45,136 nt of DNA from an uncultured Oxalobacteraceae bacterium (GCA_946480015.1 CAMLIL010000043.1:1-45136), one strand, 5' to 3'. Shown: positions 30,967 to 39,626, counted from the stretch's first letter. Notes: generated by a model from the letters alone, not told the origin. Made by a program: numbers and translations.

Positions 30967-31116
30967 CTAGCGCTTGCGTTCAACCGGCAGCCTGACCAGC
31001 TCCCAGCCGAGCTCACGGCGAATCTGCACGGGATCGGGCGGCGGGCGCCGCTGGGCAATCTCGGTGCGCAGCCAGTTGCGCACGCTTTCCTTGGTCGGTT
31101 GCTTCCGCTTGTCCAT
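30967..31116 (-). CDS. Small basic protein, function unknown
   Basis: 49 residues beginning MDKRKQPTKESVRNWL and ending in ELVRLPVERKR. It is basic, with a predicted helix at the start and a Pro-rich centre (AQRRPPPDPVQIRRELG). The ATG at 31116 is chosen because GAGG lies 8 bases upstream; an earlier in-frame ATG at 31167 has no such site. No family is recognised. It marks the return to GC-rich sequence right of the RT island. Confidence 0.6.
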   Translation of the reverse strand: MDKRKQPTKESVRNWLRTEIAQRRPPPDPVQIRRELGWELVRLPVERKR

Positions 31117-31235
31117 TGCTGATCCTCGTGAACGGGGCCCGCGACGGGCCTGCTCCATCAACGCCAAAATGCGGCTGAAGTTGACCGGCGCAATGCTAGA
31201 ATGCGACGCTTTTACACTTAGTCACAATCATCGCC

Positions 31236-31448
31236 ATGGCCAAACCCGCCCGCTTCCTGACCTTCAAATGCGACAAATGCAGCAAACCCGTCCAGGTACA
31301 ACTGCAGAAAGTTTCGGCCTGCTCGCATATCCAGCCTTACCTGGGCGTGTGCGCCTGCGGTGAAGCCAAGCGCTATGCCACTGGCGACAGGCACGCCGTC
31401 GAATCGTTCCTGACTTCGGCCGACGCCAGCTGGTCGCATCACCACTAA
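31236..31448 (+). CDS. Small cysteine-rich protein, possible zinc ribbon
   Basis: 70 residues. A CDKC pair near residues 12-15 and a later CACGEAKRY (about 38-46), with Cys29 and His31 between, make a plausible zinc-binding knuckle, but no named family is recognised. The C-terminus ends in SHHH. The ribosome binding site is weak. A TAGAAT at 31197-31202 could be a -10 box, without a matching -35. Confidence 0.6.
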   Translation: MAKPARFLTFKCDKCSKPVQVQLQKVSACSHIQPYLGVCACGEAKRYATGDRHAVESFLTSADASWSHHH

Positions 31449-31507
31449 GCCTGAGCGAAAGCAAAATAATGTCGATAGGCAACAGAAAAATATTGACAGC
31501 TCAGGAT

Positions 31508-31534
31508 TAAAGTTATCTAAAACGGTGCCGATAT
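31508..31534 (+). promoter_or_regulatory. Near-consensus sigma28 (FliA) flagellar promoter
   Basis: TAAAGTTA (31508-31515), exactly 11 bases, then GCCGATAT (31527-31534). The FliA consensus is TAAAGTTT, 11 bases, GCCGATAA, so 14 of 16 bases match with exact spacing. Transcription would begin near 31541, 27 bp before the ATG at 31568. An overlapping sigma70-like TTGACA (31494-31499) with TCTAAA 17 bp later is also possible. Confidence 0.65.
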
Positions 31535-31567
31535 TGCTAGTGTTACCACTCAATATCTCGCACCGCC

Positions 31568-32356
31568 ATGCCGCCGCTGTTCAGCCAGGGTCCCCGCCCG
31601 CTTGCCCCCACTGCCGTTGCGGCCACGCCGTCTGCGGGCGGGCGGTCTGCGCATGCGCAGACCGCACCGGCCAGCGGCAAGGTGGCCGCACCGCTGGCGG
31701 TGGTCGAACGGGTCTCGTCGCAGCATGACAGCGTGCGCCTGTCAGCCGAAGCGCTGAGCTCGCGCGGCGCGCAGGATGCCGCCAAGACCACCCTGGATAT
31801 CGCCCGCCAGTTCCTCGGCAGCTTCGCCAGCGAAACCTTCGGCGACGGCAGCGCCATCCGGCTCGACCATGTCACGCTCGACAGCGCCGCCAGTTTTTCG
31901 GCCAGCGCAGCCCTCACCAGCACGCCGGACGGCAGCAGCGCCAGCGCCGCCCTGTCGCTGAGCCAAAGCGCCCACTTCCTCGGCACCGGCCAGATCGTCA
32001 CCGAGGACGGCCAGCGCTTCGACGTCGACATCGAAGTCAACTACGAAGCGACCATCAGCGCCGCTGCCGGCACCACGAGCGAAGTGCGGGCCCCGGACGA
32101 GAGCGCCCTCACCGGCAAGCAGCTCCCGGCCATCAAATTCCCGGGCAGCCTGGGCGACCTGTTCAAGCTGCTGGGGCGCCAATTGTCGGCCGAGGACGAC
32201 GTCAACGGCCGCCTGAGCCTGCGCCTGATGCGCCTGGTCGACCGCGCCGCCCTGCTGGCGCCGCGCCTGCAGGCCGATGAAGTCAAGGCCACGCCGGCTG
32301 CGCGCCAGCTGGCCGCCAGCGCTTACGCCAGCGCGCCGGCAGCCGCCGACGACTGA
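31568..32356 (+). CDS. Conserved-looking protein of the probable flagellar regulon, function unknown
   Basis: 262 residues with no signal peptide or membrane segment. The N-terminal 45 residues are low-complexity (Ala, Pro, Ser, Gly). Then comes DSVRLSAEALSSRGAQ, which resembles short LSAEA-type segments in flagellar regulators and hook-length proteins. A beta-rich middle follows (VTLDSAASFSASAALTS, SAHFLGTGQIVTEDGQRFDVDIEVNYEA), then a helical C-terminus (SLGDLFKLLGRQLS, LRLMRLVDRAALL). I do not recognise a named domain. The sigma28-like promoter directly upstream suggests expression with late flagellar, motility or chemotaxis genes. The ribosome binding site is weak. Confidence 0.7.
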   Translation: MPPLFSQGPRPLAPTAVAATPSAGGRSAHAQTAPASGKVAAPLAVVERVSSQHDSVRLSAEALSSRGAQDAAKTTLDIARQFLGSFASETFGDGSAIRLDHVTLDSAASFSASAALTSTPDGSSASAALSLSQSAHFLGTGQIVTEDGQRFDVDIEVNYEATISAAAGTTSEVRAPDESALTGKQLPAIKFPGSLGDLFKLLGRQLSAEDDVNGRLSLRLMRLVDRAALLAPRLQADEVKATPAARQLAASAYASAPAAADD

Positions 32357-32381
32357 CCGGCGTTCCACCCTCCCGTATAAT
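32353..32381 (+). promoter_or_regulatory. Sigma70-type promoter of the methyltransferase gene
   Basis: -35 CTGACC (32353-32358), 17-bp spacer, perfect -10 TATAAT (32376-32381). The -35 overlaps the stop codon of the upstream gene. The leader to the ATG at 32444 is about 55 nt. Confidence 0.55.
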
Positions 32382-32443
32382 GCTGCCTCCCGCGCCTCGC
32401 GCGGCTTGCGCGCTCGCGCCCGCCTTTTTTTCGATCGGTTCCC

Positions 32444-33604
32444 ATGCAATCACCTGTTCCCGGCGACGCTCCCGCGCGCATTCATTGGCTTGAAGACGAG
32501 GCTGCGCGCAGCGCGCGCTGGCGCTCCGAAAGCGGCATGCCGGCACCGAAGAAAGTGGTGATCGCCGACGACCGCATGCCGGCCGATACCGCCTACCGGC
32601 TAGCCTGCGAAGGCACGGCACTGCTGTGGCGCGGCGACTTCCAGAACGCGCGCCAGCTGCTGCAGGCGCTGGCGCGCCGCGCCGATCACAAGGGCGGCAA
32701 GCGCGCCCGCCCGGCCAAGACCCCGGCCACGCCGCTCGAAGCCTTCCACCTGCACCGCCAAGCCCAGTCGCAGCGCGCGCGCACGCTGGCGATGCTGCTC
32801 ATTCCCGTTGAAGCGGACTACAGCATTGCGCTGCGGCGCGCGCCCGACATTGCCCTGGCCTGCAACGAAGCCTACGGCGCCGGCGGCGAACCGTTCGTCG
32901 CCTCGCTGCGCGAGCTGCTGGGCCTGATCGGCGCGCACGAATGGCGCAAGAACGGCGTCGAGGTTGCCGCGCTGGGCGAACGCATCCACCCGCACTACGG
33001 CGTGTTCTCGCCGATTCGCGGCGAATACCTGCAGCTGGTCGCGGACGCGCCGCTGCCGCGCGAGCGCTCGCTGGCCTTCGATATCGGCACCGGCACCGGT
33101 GTGCTGGCCGCGCTGCTGGTCAAGCGCGGCGTCGCCCGCGTCGTCGCCACCGACATGGATGCCCGTGCGCTGCGCTGCGCGCGCGACAACCTGGTGCGAC
33201 TGAGCCTGGACGACAAGGTCGAGGTGCTGGAAGCGGACCTGTTCCCGCCCGGCCGCGCGGCGCTGGTCGTATGCAATCCGCCATGGCTGCCGGGCCGTCC
33301 GAGCGCGTCCATCGAAGCGGCCGTGTACGACCCGGACAGCCGCATGCTCAAGGGCTTTCTGGCCGGCGTGGCAGAGCACTTGACGGCGGATGGCCAGGCC
33401 TGGCTGATCCTGTCCGACTTTGCCGAACACCTCGGCCTGCGCACGCGCGAACAGCTGCTCGAATGGATCGCCGCGGGCGGCCTGCGCGTGCTCGAGCGGC
33501 ACGACATCAGGCCGCTGCATCCGAAGGCGACCGACCCATCCGATCCGCTGCACGCGGCCCGCAAACAGGAGCTCACCTCGCTGTGGCGATTAGGCATCGT
33601 GTGA
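32444..33604 (+). CDS. Class I SAM-dependent methyltransferase (small-domain/NPPW type)
   Basis: 386 residues. The N-terminal half (1-190) is helical and unassigned. The catalytic domain (about 205-330) has motif I AFDIGTGTGVLAALLVKRG, an acidic loop ATDMDARAL, and the NPPW signature (VVCNPPWLPGRP) typical of N-methyltransferases acting on a base or amide, such as PrmB, HemK and RlmG. The substrate cannot be told from sequence; rRNA or a translation factor is a family-based guess. It has its own promoter and ends 48 bp before the initiator tRNA gene. Confidence 0.85.
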   Translation: MQSPVPGDAPARIHWLEDEAARSARWRSESGMPAPKKVVIADDRMPADTAYRLACEGTALLWRGDFQNARQLLQALARRADHKGGKRARPAKTPATPLEAFHLHRQAQSQRARTLAMLLIPVEADYSIALRRAPDIALACNEAYGAGGEPFVASLRELLGLIGAHEWRKNGVEVAALGERIHPHYGVFSPIRGEYLQLVADAPLPRERSLAFDIGTGTGVLAALLVKRGVARVVATDMDARALRCARDNLVRLSLDDKVEVLEADLFPPGRAALVVCNPPWLPGRPSASIEAAVYDPDSRMLKGFLAGVAEHLTADGQAWLILSDFAEHLGLRTREQLLEWIAAGGLRVLERHDIRPLHPKATDPSDPLHAARKQELTSLWRLGIV

Positions 33605-33611
33605 TGCTGCA

Positions 33612-33640
33612 TTGCGGTATGGCGCGAACTCCTGTACAAT
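33612..33640 (+). promoter_or_regulatory. Promoter of the initiator tRNA gene
   Basis: -35 TTGCGG (33612-33617), 17-bp spacer, -10 TACAAT (33635-33640). A start near 33647 leaves a 5' leader of about 6 nt. Confidence 0.6.
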
Positions 33641-33652
33641 TCTGGCCTCAGA

Positions 33653-33728
33653 CGCGGGGTGGAGCAGTTGGCAGCTCGTCGGGCTCATAACCCGAAGGTC
33701 ACAGGTTCGAGTCCTGTCCCCGCAACCA
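33653..33728 (+). tRNA. Initiator tRNA-Met (CAT)
   Basis: 76 nt including encoded CCA. Anticodon CAT sits in a loop closed by three G-C pairs (GGG/CCC), and the first base C faces A72, so the C1-A72 mismatch of bacterial initiator tRNA is present. The D arm (GAGC/GCTC) and T arm (ACAGG-TTCGAGT-CCTGT) are complete. It initiates translation with formyl-Met. Confidence 0.97.
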
Positions 33729-33736
33729 GACATTGC

Positions 33737-33778
33737 AAGCCCTTGAAGCCGTTCGCAGCTCAAGGGCTTTTGTGTTTT
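33737..33778 (+). terminator. Rho-independent terminator of the tRNA-fMet gene
   Basis: Perfect 10-bp stem (33737-33746 with 33760-33769) around a 13-base loop, followed by a TTTTGTGTTTT tract, starting 9 bp after the tRNA. Confidence 0.85.
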
Positions 33779-33802
33779 CGGGCGTGCCGCCCCCGCGCGC
33801 AA

Positions 33803-34279
33803 TCAGGCTTGCCGCCGATGGGCCCGGAAACTGGCCAGTCCTTTGGCCGCCTGGGCCTGTATCGCATTGCGCACGATCGGCGTCCAGCCCAGCAGCACAC
33901 CCTTCATCCCCAGCGCCTGGCGCGCCCACTTCCACAGGTCGAAGCGGTCGGCGTGGCGGACGATCTTGCCGTCCCTGAATTCAAAGCTGGCGTGGATGTC
34001 GTTCACCACCGTATTGCCGGTTTGCGAAAAAGTATAGGTGGCGATCCAGTGCGCCTTGCCCTGGCGGTCGTCGGCCTCTACGCCGTCAAACACCAGCGAA
34101 AAATTCTGCGCCTTGTTGATCAGCATGCGCCACATATCGCCCGCCTCCTGCCCGCGCAATGCAGGGAAGACCGGATCGCCAAACACGACATCGGCCGCGT
34201 AACAGCGCGCCATGGCCTCCGCGTCCAGCTTCTGGAAGGCCAGGTAAAAGGTTTTTATCAGCTCGGCATTGGGGTGCAT
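33803..34279 (-). CDS. SnoaL/NTF2-like protein
   Basis: 158 residues with the NTF2-like fold pattern: an N-terminal helix (LIKTFYLAFQKLDAEAMARCY), AADVVFGDPVFPALRG, then strands WIATYTFSQTGNTVVNDIHASFEFRDGKIVRHADRFDLWKW-like order, typical of SnoaL-type polyketide-cyclase-like or limonene-epoxide-hydrolase-like proteins. Catalytic residues cannot be assigned, so function is open. The ATG at 34279 is preferred, with GAGG upstream; an in-frame ATG at 34324 would add 15 residues with no family similarity. It is convergent with the tRNA gene. Confidence 0.8.
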   Translation of the reverse strand: MHPNAELIKTFYLAFQKLDAEAMARCYAADVVFGDPVFPALRGQEAGDMWRMLINKAQNFSLVFDGVEADDRQGKAHWIATYTFSQTGNTVVNDIHASFEFRDGKIVRHADRFDLWKWARQALGMKGVLLGWTPIVRNAIQAQAAKGLASFRAHRRQA

Positions 34280-34348
34280 GGGGCCTCTGTCGGAGTAGGA
34301 AAGCGTGATTGTTCTAGTTCCCACGGATTATGCAACACCGGTCCGGCC

Positions 34349-34378
34349 TTGTGCACTCATGGCAAGCTAGCGTAGAAT
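34349..34378 (+). promoter_or_regulatory. Promoter of a candidate small RNA or leader
   Basis: -35 TTGTGC (34349-34354), 18-bp spacer, -10 TAGAAT (34373-34378). Predicted start near 34385. Confidence 0.5.
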
Positions 34379-34384
34379 TCGGCC

Positions 34385-34460
34385 ATTCGGACGGCGTGAG
34401 CCGCCCTTGCAACTTAAAATTTTGAACTCAGCCCGACTCCCGCAGCCGGGCTTTGTTTTT
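34385..34460 (+). ncRNA. Candidate small RNA (or attenuated leader of the 76-residue gene)
   Basis: About 76 nt from a predicted start to a Rho-independent terminator. A 5' hairpin (34389-34406, stem with one mismatch, loop GTGA) is followed by a single-stranded A/U-rich stretch (CAACTTAAAATTTTGAACTC) and a terminator stem (34430-34435 with 34447-34452) with TTTGTTTTT. Hairpin, A/U linker and U-tailed terminator is the layout of Hfq-dependent small RNAs. The terminator could instead control read-through into the gene at 34504. No Rfam family is recognised by eye. Confidence 0.45.
34430..34460 (+). terminator. Rho-independent terminator ahead of the 76-residue gene
   Basis: AGCCCG pairs with CGGGCT around an 11-base loop, followed by TTTGTTTTT. 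A second hairpin (34467-34490, 9 pairs including one G-T) lies between it and the ATG at 34504. Confidence 0.65.
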
Positions 34461-34503
34461 ACATCAGGTAGCGCTGCTTTAAGCGTTACCGCCCGCTAGT
34501 GCG

Positions 34504-34734
34504 ATGAGAGACAAAAAAGATAACGCGACCTACGATCTGCCGGGGTTCGGCCCCGCGCCTGCCATCGTCATCAGCGCGCCGGAACCGAAGCGTTCCGTGG
34601 CGCGTCCCCGCCGTTCCTCGCTGAAACAGGAACAGCTCGAACTGCTCGAACCGACCGACACCACCGGACTACCGGTCTGGCGCCGCGACGAAAATACCGA
34701 TTTGACCGGCTTGCCAGTCTGGGCTTCGGCTTAA
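34504..34734 (+). CDS. Small protein with duplicated TGLPVW motif, function unknown
   Basis: 76 residues. The basic middle (KRSVARPRRSSLKQEQ) is followed by two copies of an acidic, Trp-ending unit: TDTTGLPVW then TDLTGLPVW, 14 residues apart at the C-terminus. The first part (MRDKKDNATYDLPGFGPAP) also has a Leu-Pro-Gly-Phe element. No signal peptide or membrane helix is present. The ribosome binding site is poor and a hairpin sits just before the ATG. Short repeated motifs suggest a peptide that binds a partner, but this is inference. Confidence 0.6.
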   Translation: MRDKKDNATYDLPGFGPAPAIVISAPEPKRSVARPRRSSLKQEQLELLEPTDTTGLPVWRRDENTDLTGLPVWASA

Positions 34735-34803
34735 TACTGTCGTCCCCGGCCTGGGCGGCCCCTGTTAGACTTGGCCCTTCCCTATTGCCCCGACCGCTGA
34801 CCC

Positions 34804-36216
<1,413 letters not shown>

Positions 36217-36233
36217 AAGTGAAACAAAGCCAC

Positions 36234-36299
36234 ATTCGCGGATGCGTTACTGTCGCGAATCTGGCATTATTGCCGTACATAAACACCGATCGTGTACGG
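36234..36299. repeat. Two inverted repeats between dbpA and the TagH-like gene
   Basis: ATTCGCG (36234-36240) pairs with CGCGAAT (36254-36260), and CCGTACA (36273-36279) pairs with TGTACGG (36293-36299), each with a 13-base loop. They lack T-runs, so they may be operators or weak Rho-assisted terminators. The second lies 9 bp before the ATG at 36309. No confident promoter was found in this gap. Confidence 0.45.
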
Positions 36300-36308
36300 G
36301 CCATTTCG

Positions 36309-36908
36309 ATGAACAATGCCGCTGCTTTCCCTGACAACGAGTCACTTAGGCAAGCTTTCCTGCAGGGAGCGGGACTGGCCGGCGATGCCGTTGCCGCGCT
36401 GACGCCCGAGATGATGGAACTGCTCGGCAAGCTGCTGGCCAGTTCGCTGCAAGGCACGATCGACCAGCTGGCGCTGCGTTCGCTGGTCCGGAAGGAGGCC
36501 GAGGCCGACGTCACGATGGTGGTGGTACGCAACAACAATCCCCTCAAGTTTTTCCCCGATAGCCAAACCGTGCTGACCCAGATGCTGCGCAAGAAGATGC
36601 CCGGTTTCATGGAACCGCTGGAAGCGCTGGACGATGCGCGGCGCGACCTGCGCGCCCATCAGCGCGGCGTGGTGGCCGGCACGCGCGCCAGCGTGGACAA
36701 TCTGCTGCAACGGCTCGATCCGCAGCGCATCGAAGCGTCGCTGCCGGCGGGCGGGCTGATGGATTCGCTGATCGCCTCGCGCCGCCCGGCGGCGGCGTGG
36801 GACCGCTACAAACAGCAGTACGCCGGCGCCCGCGGCGATGCCGGCGATCCGTTCAAGGGCGCCAGCTTCCGCAGCGCCTACGAGCAGGCATCGGACGACC
36901 ATGGCTGA
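36309..36908 (+). CDS. TagH/Fha C-terminal domain protein without FHA domain (T6SS-associated)
   Basis: 199 residues that align by eye with the C-terminal domain of type VI secretion FHA proteins (TagH/Fha): LTPEMMELLGKLLASSLQGT, then LALRSLVRKEAEADVTMVVVRNNNPLKFFPD, then MPGFMEPLEALDDARRDLRAHQRGVVAG and LQRLDPQRIE. The phosphothreonine-binding FHA domain that normally precedes it is absent; the ORF has only about 25 residues before the match. It overlaps the PP2C gene by 8 bp and so is translationally coupled to it. In T6SS, Fha is the target of the PpkA kinase and PppA phosphatase, matching these neighbours. Confidence 0.8.
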   Translation: MNNAAAFPDNESLRQAFLQGAGLAGDAVAALTPEMMELLGKLLASSLQGTIDQLALRSLVRKEAEADVTMVVVRNNNPLKFFPDSQTVLTQMLRKKMPGFMEPLEALDDARRDLRAHQRGVVAGTRASVDNLLQRLDPQRIEASLPAGGLMDSLIASRRPAAAWDRYKQQYAGARGDAGDPFKGASFRSAYEQASDDHG

Positions 36909-37659
36909 CAGGGTGCCGCGCCTGGCCTGGGCCAGCATCAGCGAGACCGGCGCGCGCGCCGCCAATGAGGATGCGCTCGGCCATGCCGAACGGGCCGGCA
37001 GCACCTGCTTTGTGCTGGCCGACGGCGCCGGCGGCCACGCGGCCGGCGAAGTGGCCGCACGCCTGGTCACCGATGCGGTGACCGGCGCGTTCGCGCATGG
37101 CGCGCCGCTGGCCGATTGCGCCCGCGCCGCCAGTGCGGCGGTGGCGCAAGGCCGTGCCGGTAACCCGCGCTACGGCGACATGAGTGCGACCCTGGCCGCC
37201 TGCATTATCGACTGCGACTGCACCGGCGCGCGCGCGCAATGGGCGCATCTGGGCGACAGCCGCATCTACCTGTTCCGCCAGCAGCGCGTGCACGCGGTCA
37301 CGCGCGACCACAGCCTTTCCCAGCAACTCGTCGATGCCGGGCTGGCGCGCGCCGACCAGCTGCGCGTCCACCCGCAGCGCAATATCCTGTTTGCCGCCAT
37401 CGGCGCCGAAGGCGATACCGGCATGGCCCTGAGCGAAGCGGCCGCGTTGCTGCCGGGCGACGCCCTGCTGCTGTGCAGCGACGGCTTGTGGGAATGGGTG
37501 CTGGAAGACGACATGCTGGCCACGCTGGCGGCGAGCAGCGGCTGCGCGGACTGGCTGCGGGCGATGTGCGCGCTGGCCGATGCCGCCAACGCCCGCTCGG
37601 GCAAGGCGCGCGATAACTATTCGGCCTACGCCATTCAGGTGCTGGAGGCGCAGGCATGA
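36901..37659 (+). CDS. PP2C-family Ser/Thr phosphatase (PppA-like)
   Basis: 252-residue metal-dependent phosphatase. PP2C motifs are visible in order: ETGARAANEDALG, CFVLADGAGGHAAGEVAA with the metal-binding Asp, MSATLAACII, WAHLGDSRIYLFR, VTRDHSLSQQLVDAG, LLLCSDGLWEWV and a terminal ARDNYSAYAIQV with the last metal Asp. It is soluble. It overlaps the TagH-like gene upstream and the kinase gene downstream (ATGA), so the three are expressed together. It presumably reverses phosphorylation by the adjacent kinase, as PppA does in T6SS; this is inferred from context. Confidence 0.9.
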   Translation: MADRVPRLAWASISETGARAANEDALGHAERAGSTCFVLADGAGGHAAGEVAARLVTDAVTGAFAHGAPLADCARAASAAVAQGRAGNPRYGDMSATLAACIIDCDCTGARAQWAHLGDSRIYLFRQQRVHAVTRDHSLSQQLVDAGLARADQLRVHPQRNILFAAIGAEGDTGMALSEAAALLPGDALLLCSDGLWEWVLEDDMLATLAASSGCADWLRAMCALADAANARSGKARDNYSAYAIQVLEAQA

Positions 37660-39146
37660 GCATCGTCCCCGCCGGCTCGGAAAACTGCCTGCCGATCGGC
37701 ACCCGCCTGTCGGACTTCGAGATCACCGGCGTGCTTGGCGAAGGCGGCTTCGGCATCGTCTATCTGGCGTTCGACCACGCGCTGCAGCGCACCGTCGCGA
37801 TCAAGGAATACATGCCGGGCGTGCTGGCCGCGCGCGGCAGCGACCATAGCGTGGCGGTGCGCGCCGAACGCCATCAGGAGACCTTCAATGTCGGCCTGAA
37901 AAGCTTCATCAACGAAGCGCGCTTCCTGGCGCAGTTCGACCATCCGTCGCTGGTGAAGGTGTACCGCTACTGGGAAGAGAACCAGACCGCGTACACGGCC
38001 ATGAAGTATTACGAAGGGCGCACCGTCAAGCAGATCGTGGGCGCGGCGCCGGCCAGCGTGACCGAGGCCTGGTGCCGCGCGCTGGTGCGCCAGATTCTCG
38101 AGGCGCTGGAGATGCTGTACACGATGAACATCGTGCACCGCGACGTTTCGCCCGACAATATCATCGTGCAGGACAATGGCGAGGCGGTGCTGCTCGACTT
38201 CGGCTCGGCGCGCCAGATCATCGGCGACCGCACGCGCGGTCTGACGGTGATCCTCAAGCCCGGCTACGCGCCGGTGGAACAGTATGCCGGCGACGCCTCG
38301 CTCGACCAGGGGCCGTACACCGACATATACGCGCTGTCGGCGGTGATCTACTTCGCCATCGTGGGCGAGCCGCCGGCCACCTCGATCGCGCGCATGGTCA
38401 AGGACCCGCTGATACCGCTGCGCGACCGCGCGCCGGAGGGCTTCGGCGACGCCTTCCTGTCGGCCATCGACCGCGGCCTGTCGGTGCTGGCGCACGACCG
38501 TCCGCAAACCATCGATGCCTTCCGCGCGCTGCTCGATATCCCGACCGTGAACGCCATGCCGGCGCGCCCGCCGCAACGGATCGCGACCGTCGAGCACGCG
38601 ATCCAGACGGTGCGGGTGCGCCCTGCTGCCGCGGCGGCGGCGCTGGTGGCGATCGAGGTCACGGCGCCCACACGGCCACGCTGGCATGCGAAGGTGGCCG
38701 CGGCGACGCTGCTGGCGGCGATGCTGGGCGCGGCCTATGCGCTGCTGGGCAGCGCCGGCGACGTGCTCAAGCCCGCGCCCGCGCTACCCGCCGCGACGGT
38801 ACGCCCTGCGCCGGCGCCGACGCCGCCGGTGCCGGCCGCGACCACGCCCGAGGCCGAACCGGCGCCGGCGCCCGAACCTGAACCCGAGCCGGCAGCGGTG
38901 AAGCCGCGCCCGGCGCCAGTGGCCACCGCCACCTACACGCTGGCGGTGCAGCCATGGGGCACCGTCTATGTGGATGGCAAGCAGCGCGGCGCCAGCCCGC
39001 CGCTGAAAAAGCTGGCCCTGCCGGCGGGCCGTCACAAGATCCGGATCGTCAACCCCAGCTTCCCCGATTACGCGACGCAGGTGAACGTGACGCCCGGCCA
39101 GGCTGGCGCCATCGCCCACGACTTCGCCGCATCGGCCAACAACTAA
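37656..39146 (+). CDS. Membrane Ser/Thr protein kinase with PEGA domain (PpkA-like)
   Basis: 496 residues. The kinase domain (about 20-300) is complete: glycine loop GEGGFGIVY, VAIK lysine Lys50, HRDVSPDN with Asp163, DFG (LDFGSARQ, Asp181) and GYAPVEQY in the activation segment. A transmembrane helix near 346-366 is followed by a Pro/Ala/Glu-rich linker and a PEGA domain at about 428-490 (GTVYVDGKQRGASPPL, LPAGRHKIRIVNPSFPDY). The PEGA domain would sit in the periplasm, perhaps sensing or binding the envelope. It overlaps the PP2C gene by four bases. It contrasts with the kinase-dead homologue at 11070. Role in T6SS signalling is inferred. Confidence 0.92.
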   Translation: MSIVPAGSENCLPIGTRLSDFEITGVLGEGGFGIVYLAFDHALQRTVAIKEYMPGVLAARGSDHSVAVRAERHQETFNVGLKSFINEARFLAQFDHPSLVKVYRYWEENQTAYTAMKYYEGRTVKQIVGAAPASVTEAWCRALVRQILEALEMLYTMNIVHRDVSPDNIIVQDNGEAVLLDFGSARQIIGDRTRGLTVILKPGYAPVEQYAGDASLDQGPYTDIYALSAVIYFAIVGEPPATSIARMVKDPLIPLRDRAPEGFGDAFLSAIDRGLSVLAHDRPQTIDAFRALLDIPTVNAMPARPPQRIATVEHAIQTVRVRPAAAAAALVAIEVTAPTRPRWHAKVAAATLLAAMLGAAYALLGSAGDVLKPAPALPAATVRPAPAPTPPVPAATTPEAEPAPAPEPEPEPAAVKPRPAPVATATYTLAVQPWGTVYVDGKQRGASPPLKKLALPAGRHKIRIVNPSFPDYATQVNVTPGQAGAIAHDFAASANN

Positions 39147-39155
39147 GTGATTGTC

Positions 39156-39557
39156 ATGATTCGAATTCGCCTTTTCCTGTTAGCGTCCGCGGTTTTGCTG
39201 GGCGGGTGCGCATCCGCGCCTCCAGCGCAAGTGCCACCGCCACCACCGCCGGCGGCGCCGGCCCCGCCCGCCGGCCAGAGCATCCTCAACGACGGCATCG
39301 CCCTGTATAACAACGGCCAGTACAACGAAGCCATCAAGCGCCTCGCGGCGCCGGAGATTGCGGCCGCCGGCAAGGCGGCCCAGCTGGCTGCGCTCAAATA
39401 CACCGCATTCAGCTACTGCGTCAGCAACCGCGCGACCCTGTGCCGGCAGCAGTTCGAGAAGGCCTTCAAGCTCGACCCGGCATTCGATCTGGCGCCAGGC
39501 GAATATGGGCACCCGCTGTGGGGTCCGCAGTTTGCAAGGGCAAAGAAGGCAAAATAA
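39156..39557 (+). CDS. TssQ-like T6SS-associated lipoprotein
   Basis: 133-residue lipoprotein. The signal peptide IRLFLLASAVLLGGC ends in a lipobox (LGGC), so the mature protein is lipid-anchored at the Cys. A Pro-rich linker is followed by a TPR-like region: ILNDGIALYNNGQYNEAIKRL, ALKYTAFSYCVSNRATLCRQQFEKAFKLDP and the end FDLAPGEYGHPLWGP. This matches the TssQ family of small T6SS-associated lipoproteins as I recall it. It begins 9 bp after the kinase stop and completes the four-gene module. An in-frame GTG at 39147 is an alternative start; the ATG gives a better signal peptide. Confidence 0.75.
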   Translation: MIRIRLFLLASAVLLGGCASAPPAQVPPPPPPAAPAPPAGQSILNDGIALYNNGQYNEAIKRLAAPEIAAAGKAAQLAALKYTAFSYCVSNRATLCRQQFEKAFKLDPAFDLAPGEYGHPLWGPQFARAKKAK

Positions 39558-39591
39558 ACCCCTGTCGTCGCCGCGTTCGCGCGGACGACAA

Positions 39592-39626
39592 TCAAAAAAA
39601 ACGCCGGCATCAGCCGGCGCTTTTTT
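39592..39626. terminator. Bidirectional terminator between the T6SS-like module and efp
   Basis: Perfect 7-bp GC stem (39602-39608 with 39613-39619), loop ATCA, flanked by an A-run (39594-39601) on the left and a T-run (39621-39626) on the right. It can serve both the plus-strand lipoprotein gene and the minus-strand efp. Confidence 0.85.

Noticed and set aside
33653..33728. Initiator tRNA as an attachment site of an integrated element
   Set aside because: No integrase, no duplicated tRNA 3' end nearby, and the flanks look like core genome.
36263..36274. Possible sigma54 promoter (TGGC...TGC) before the TagH-like gene
   Set aside because: The GG and GC elements are 7 bases apart; sigma54 needs 10.
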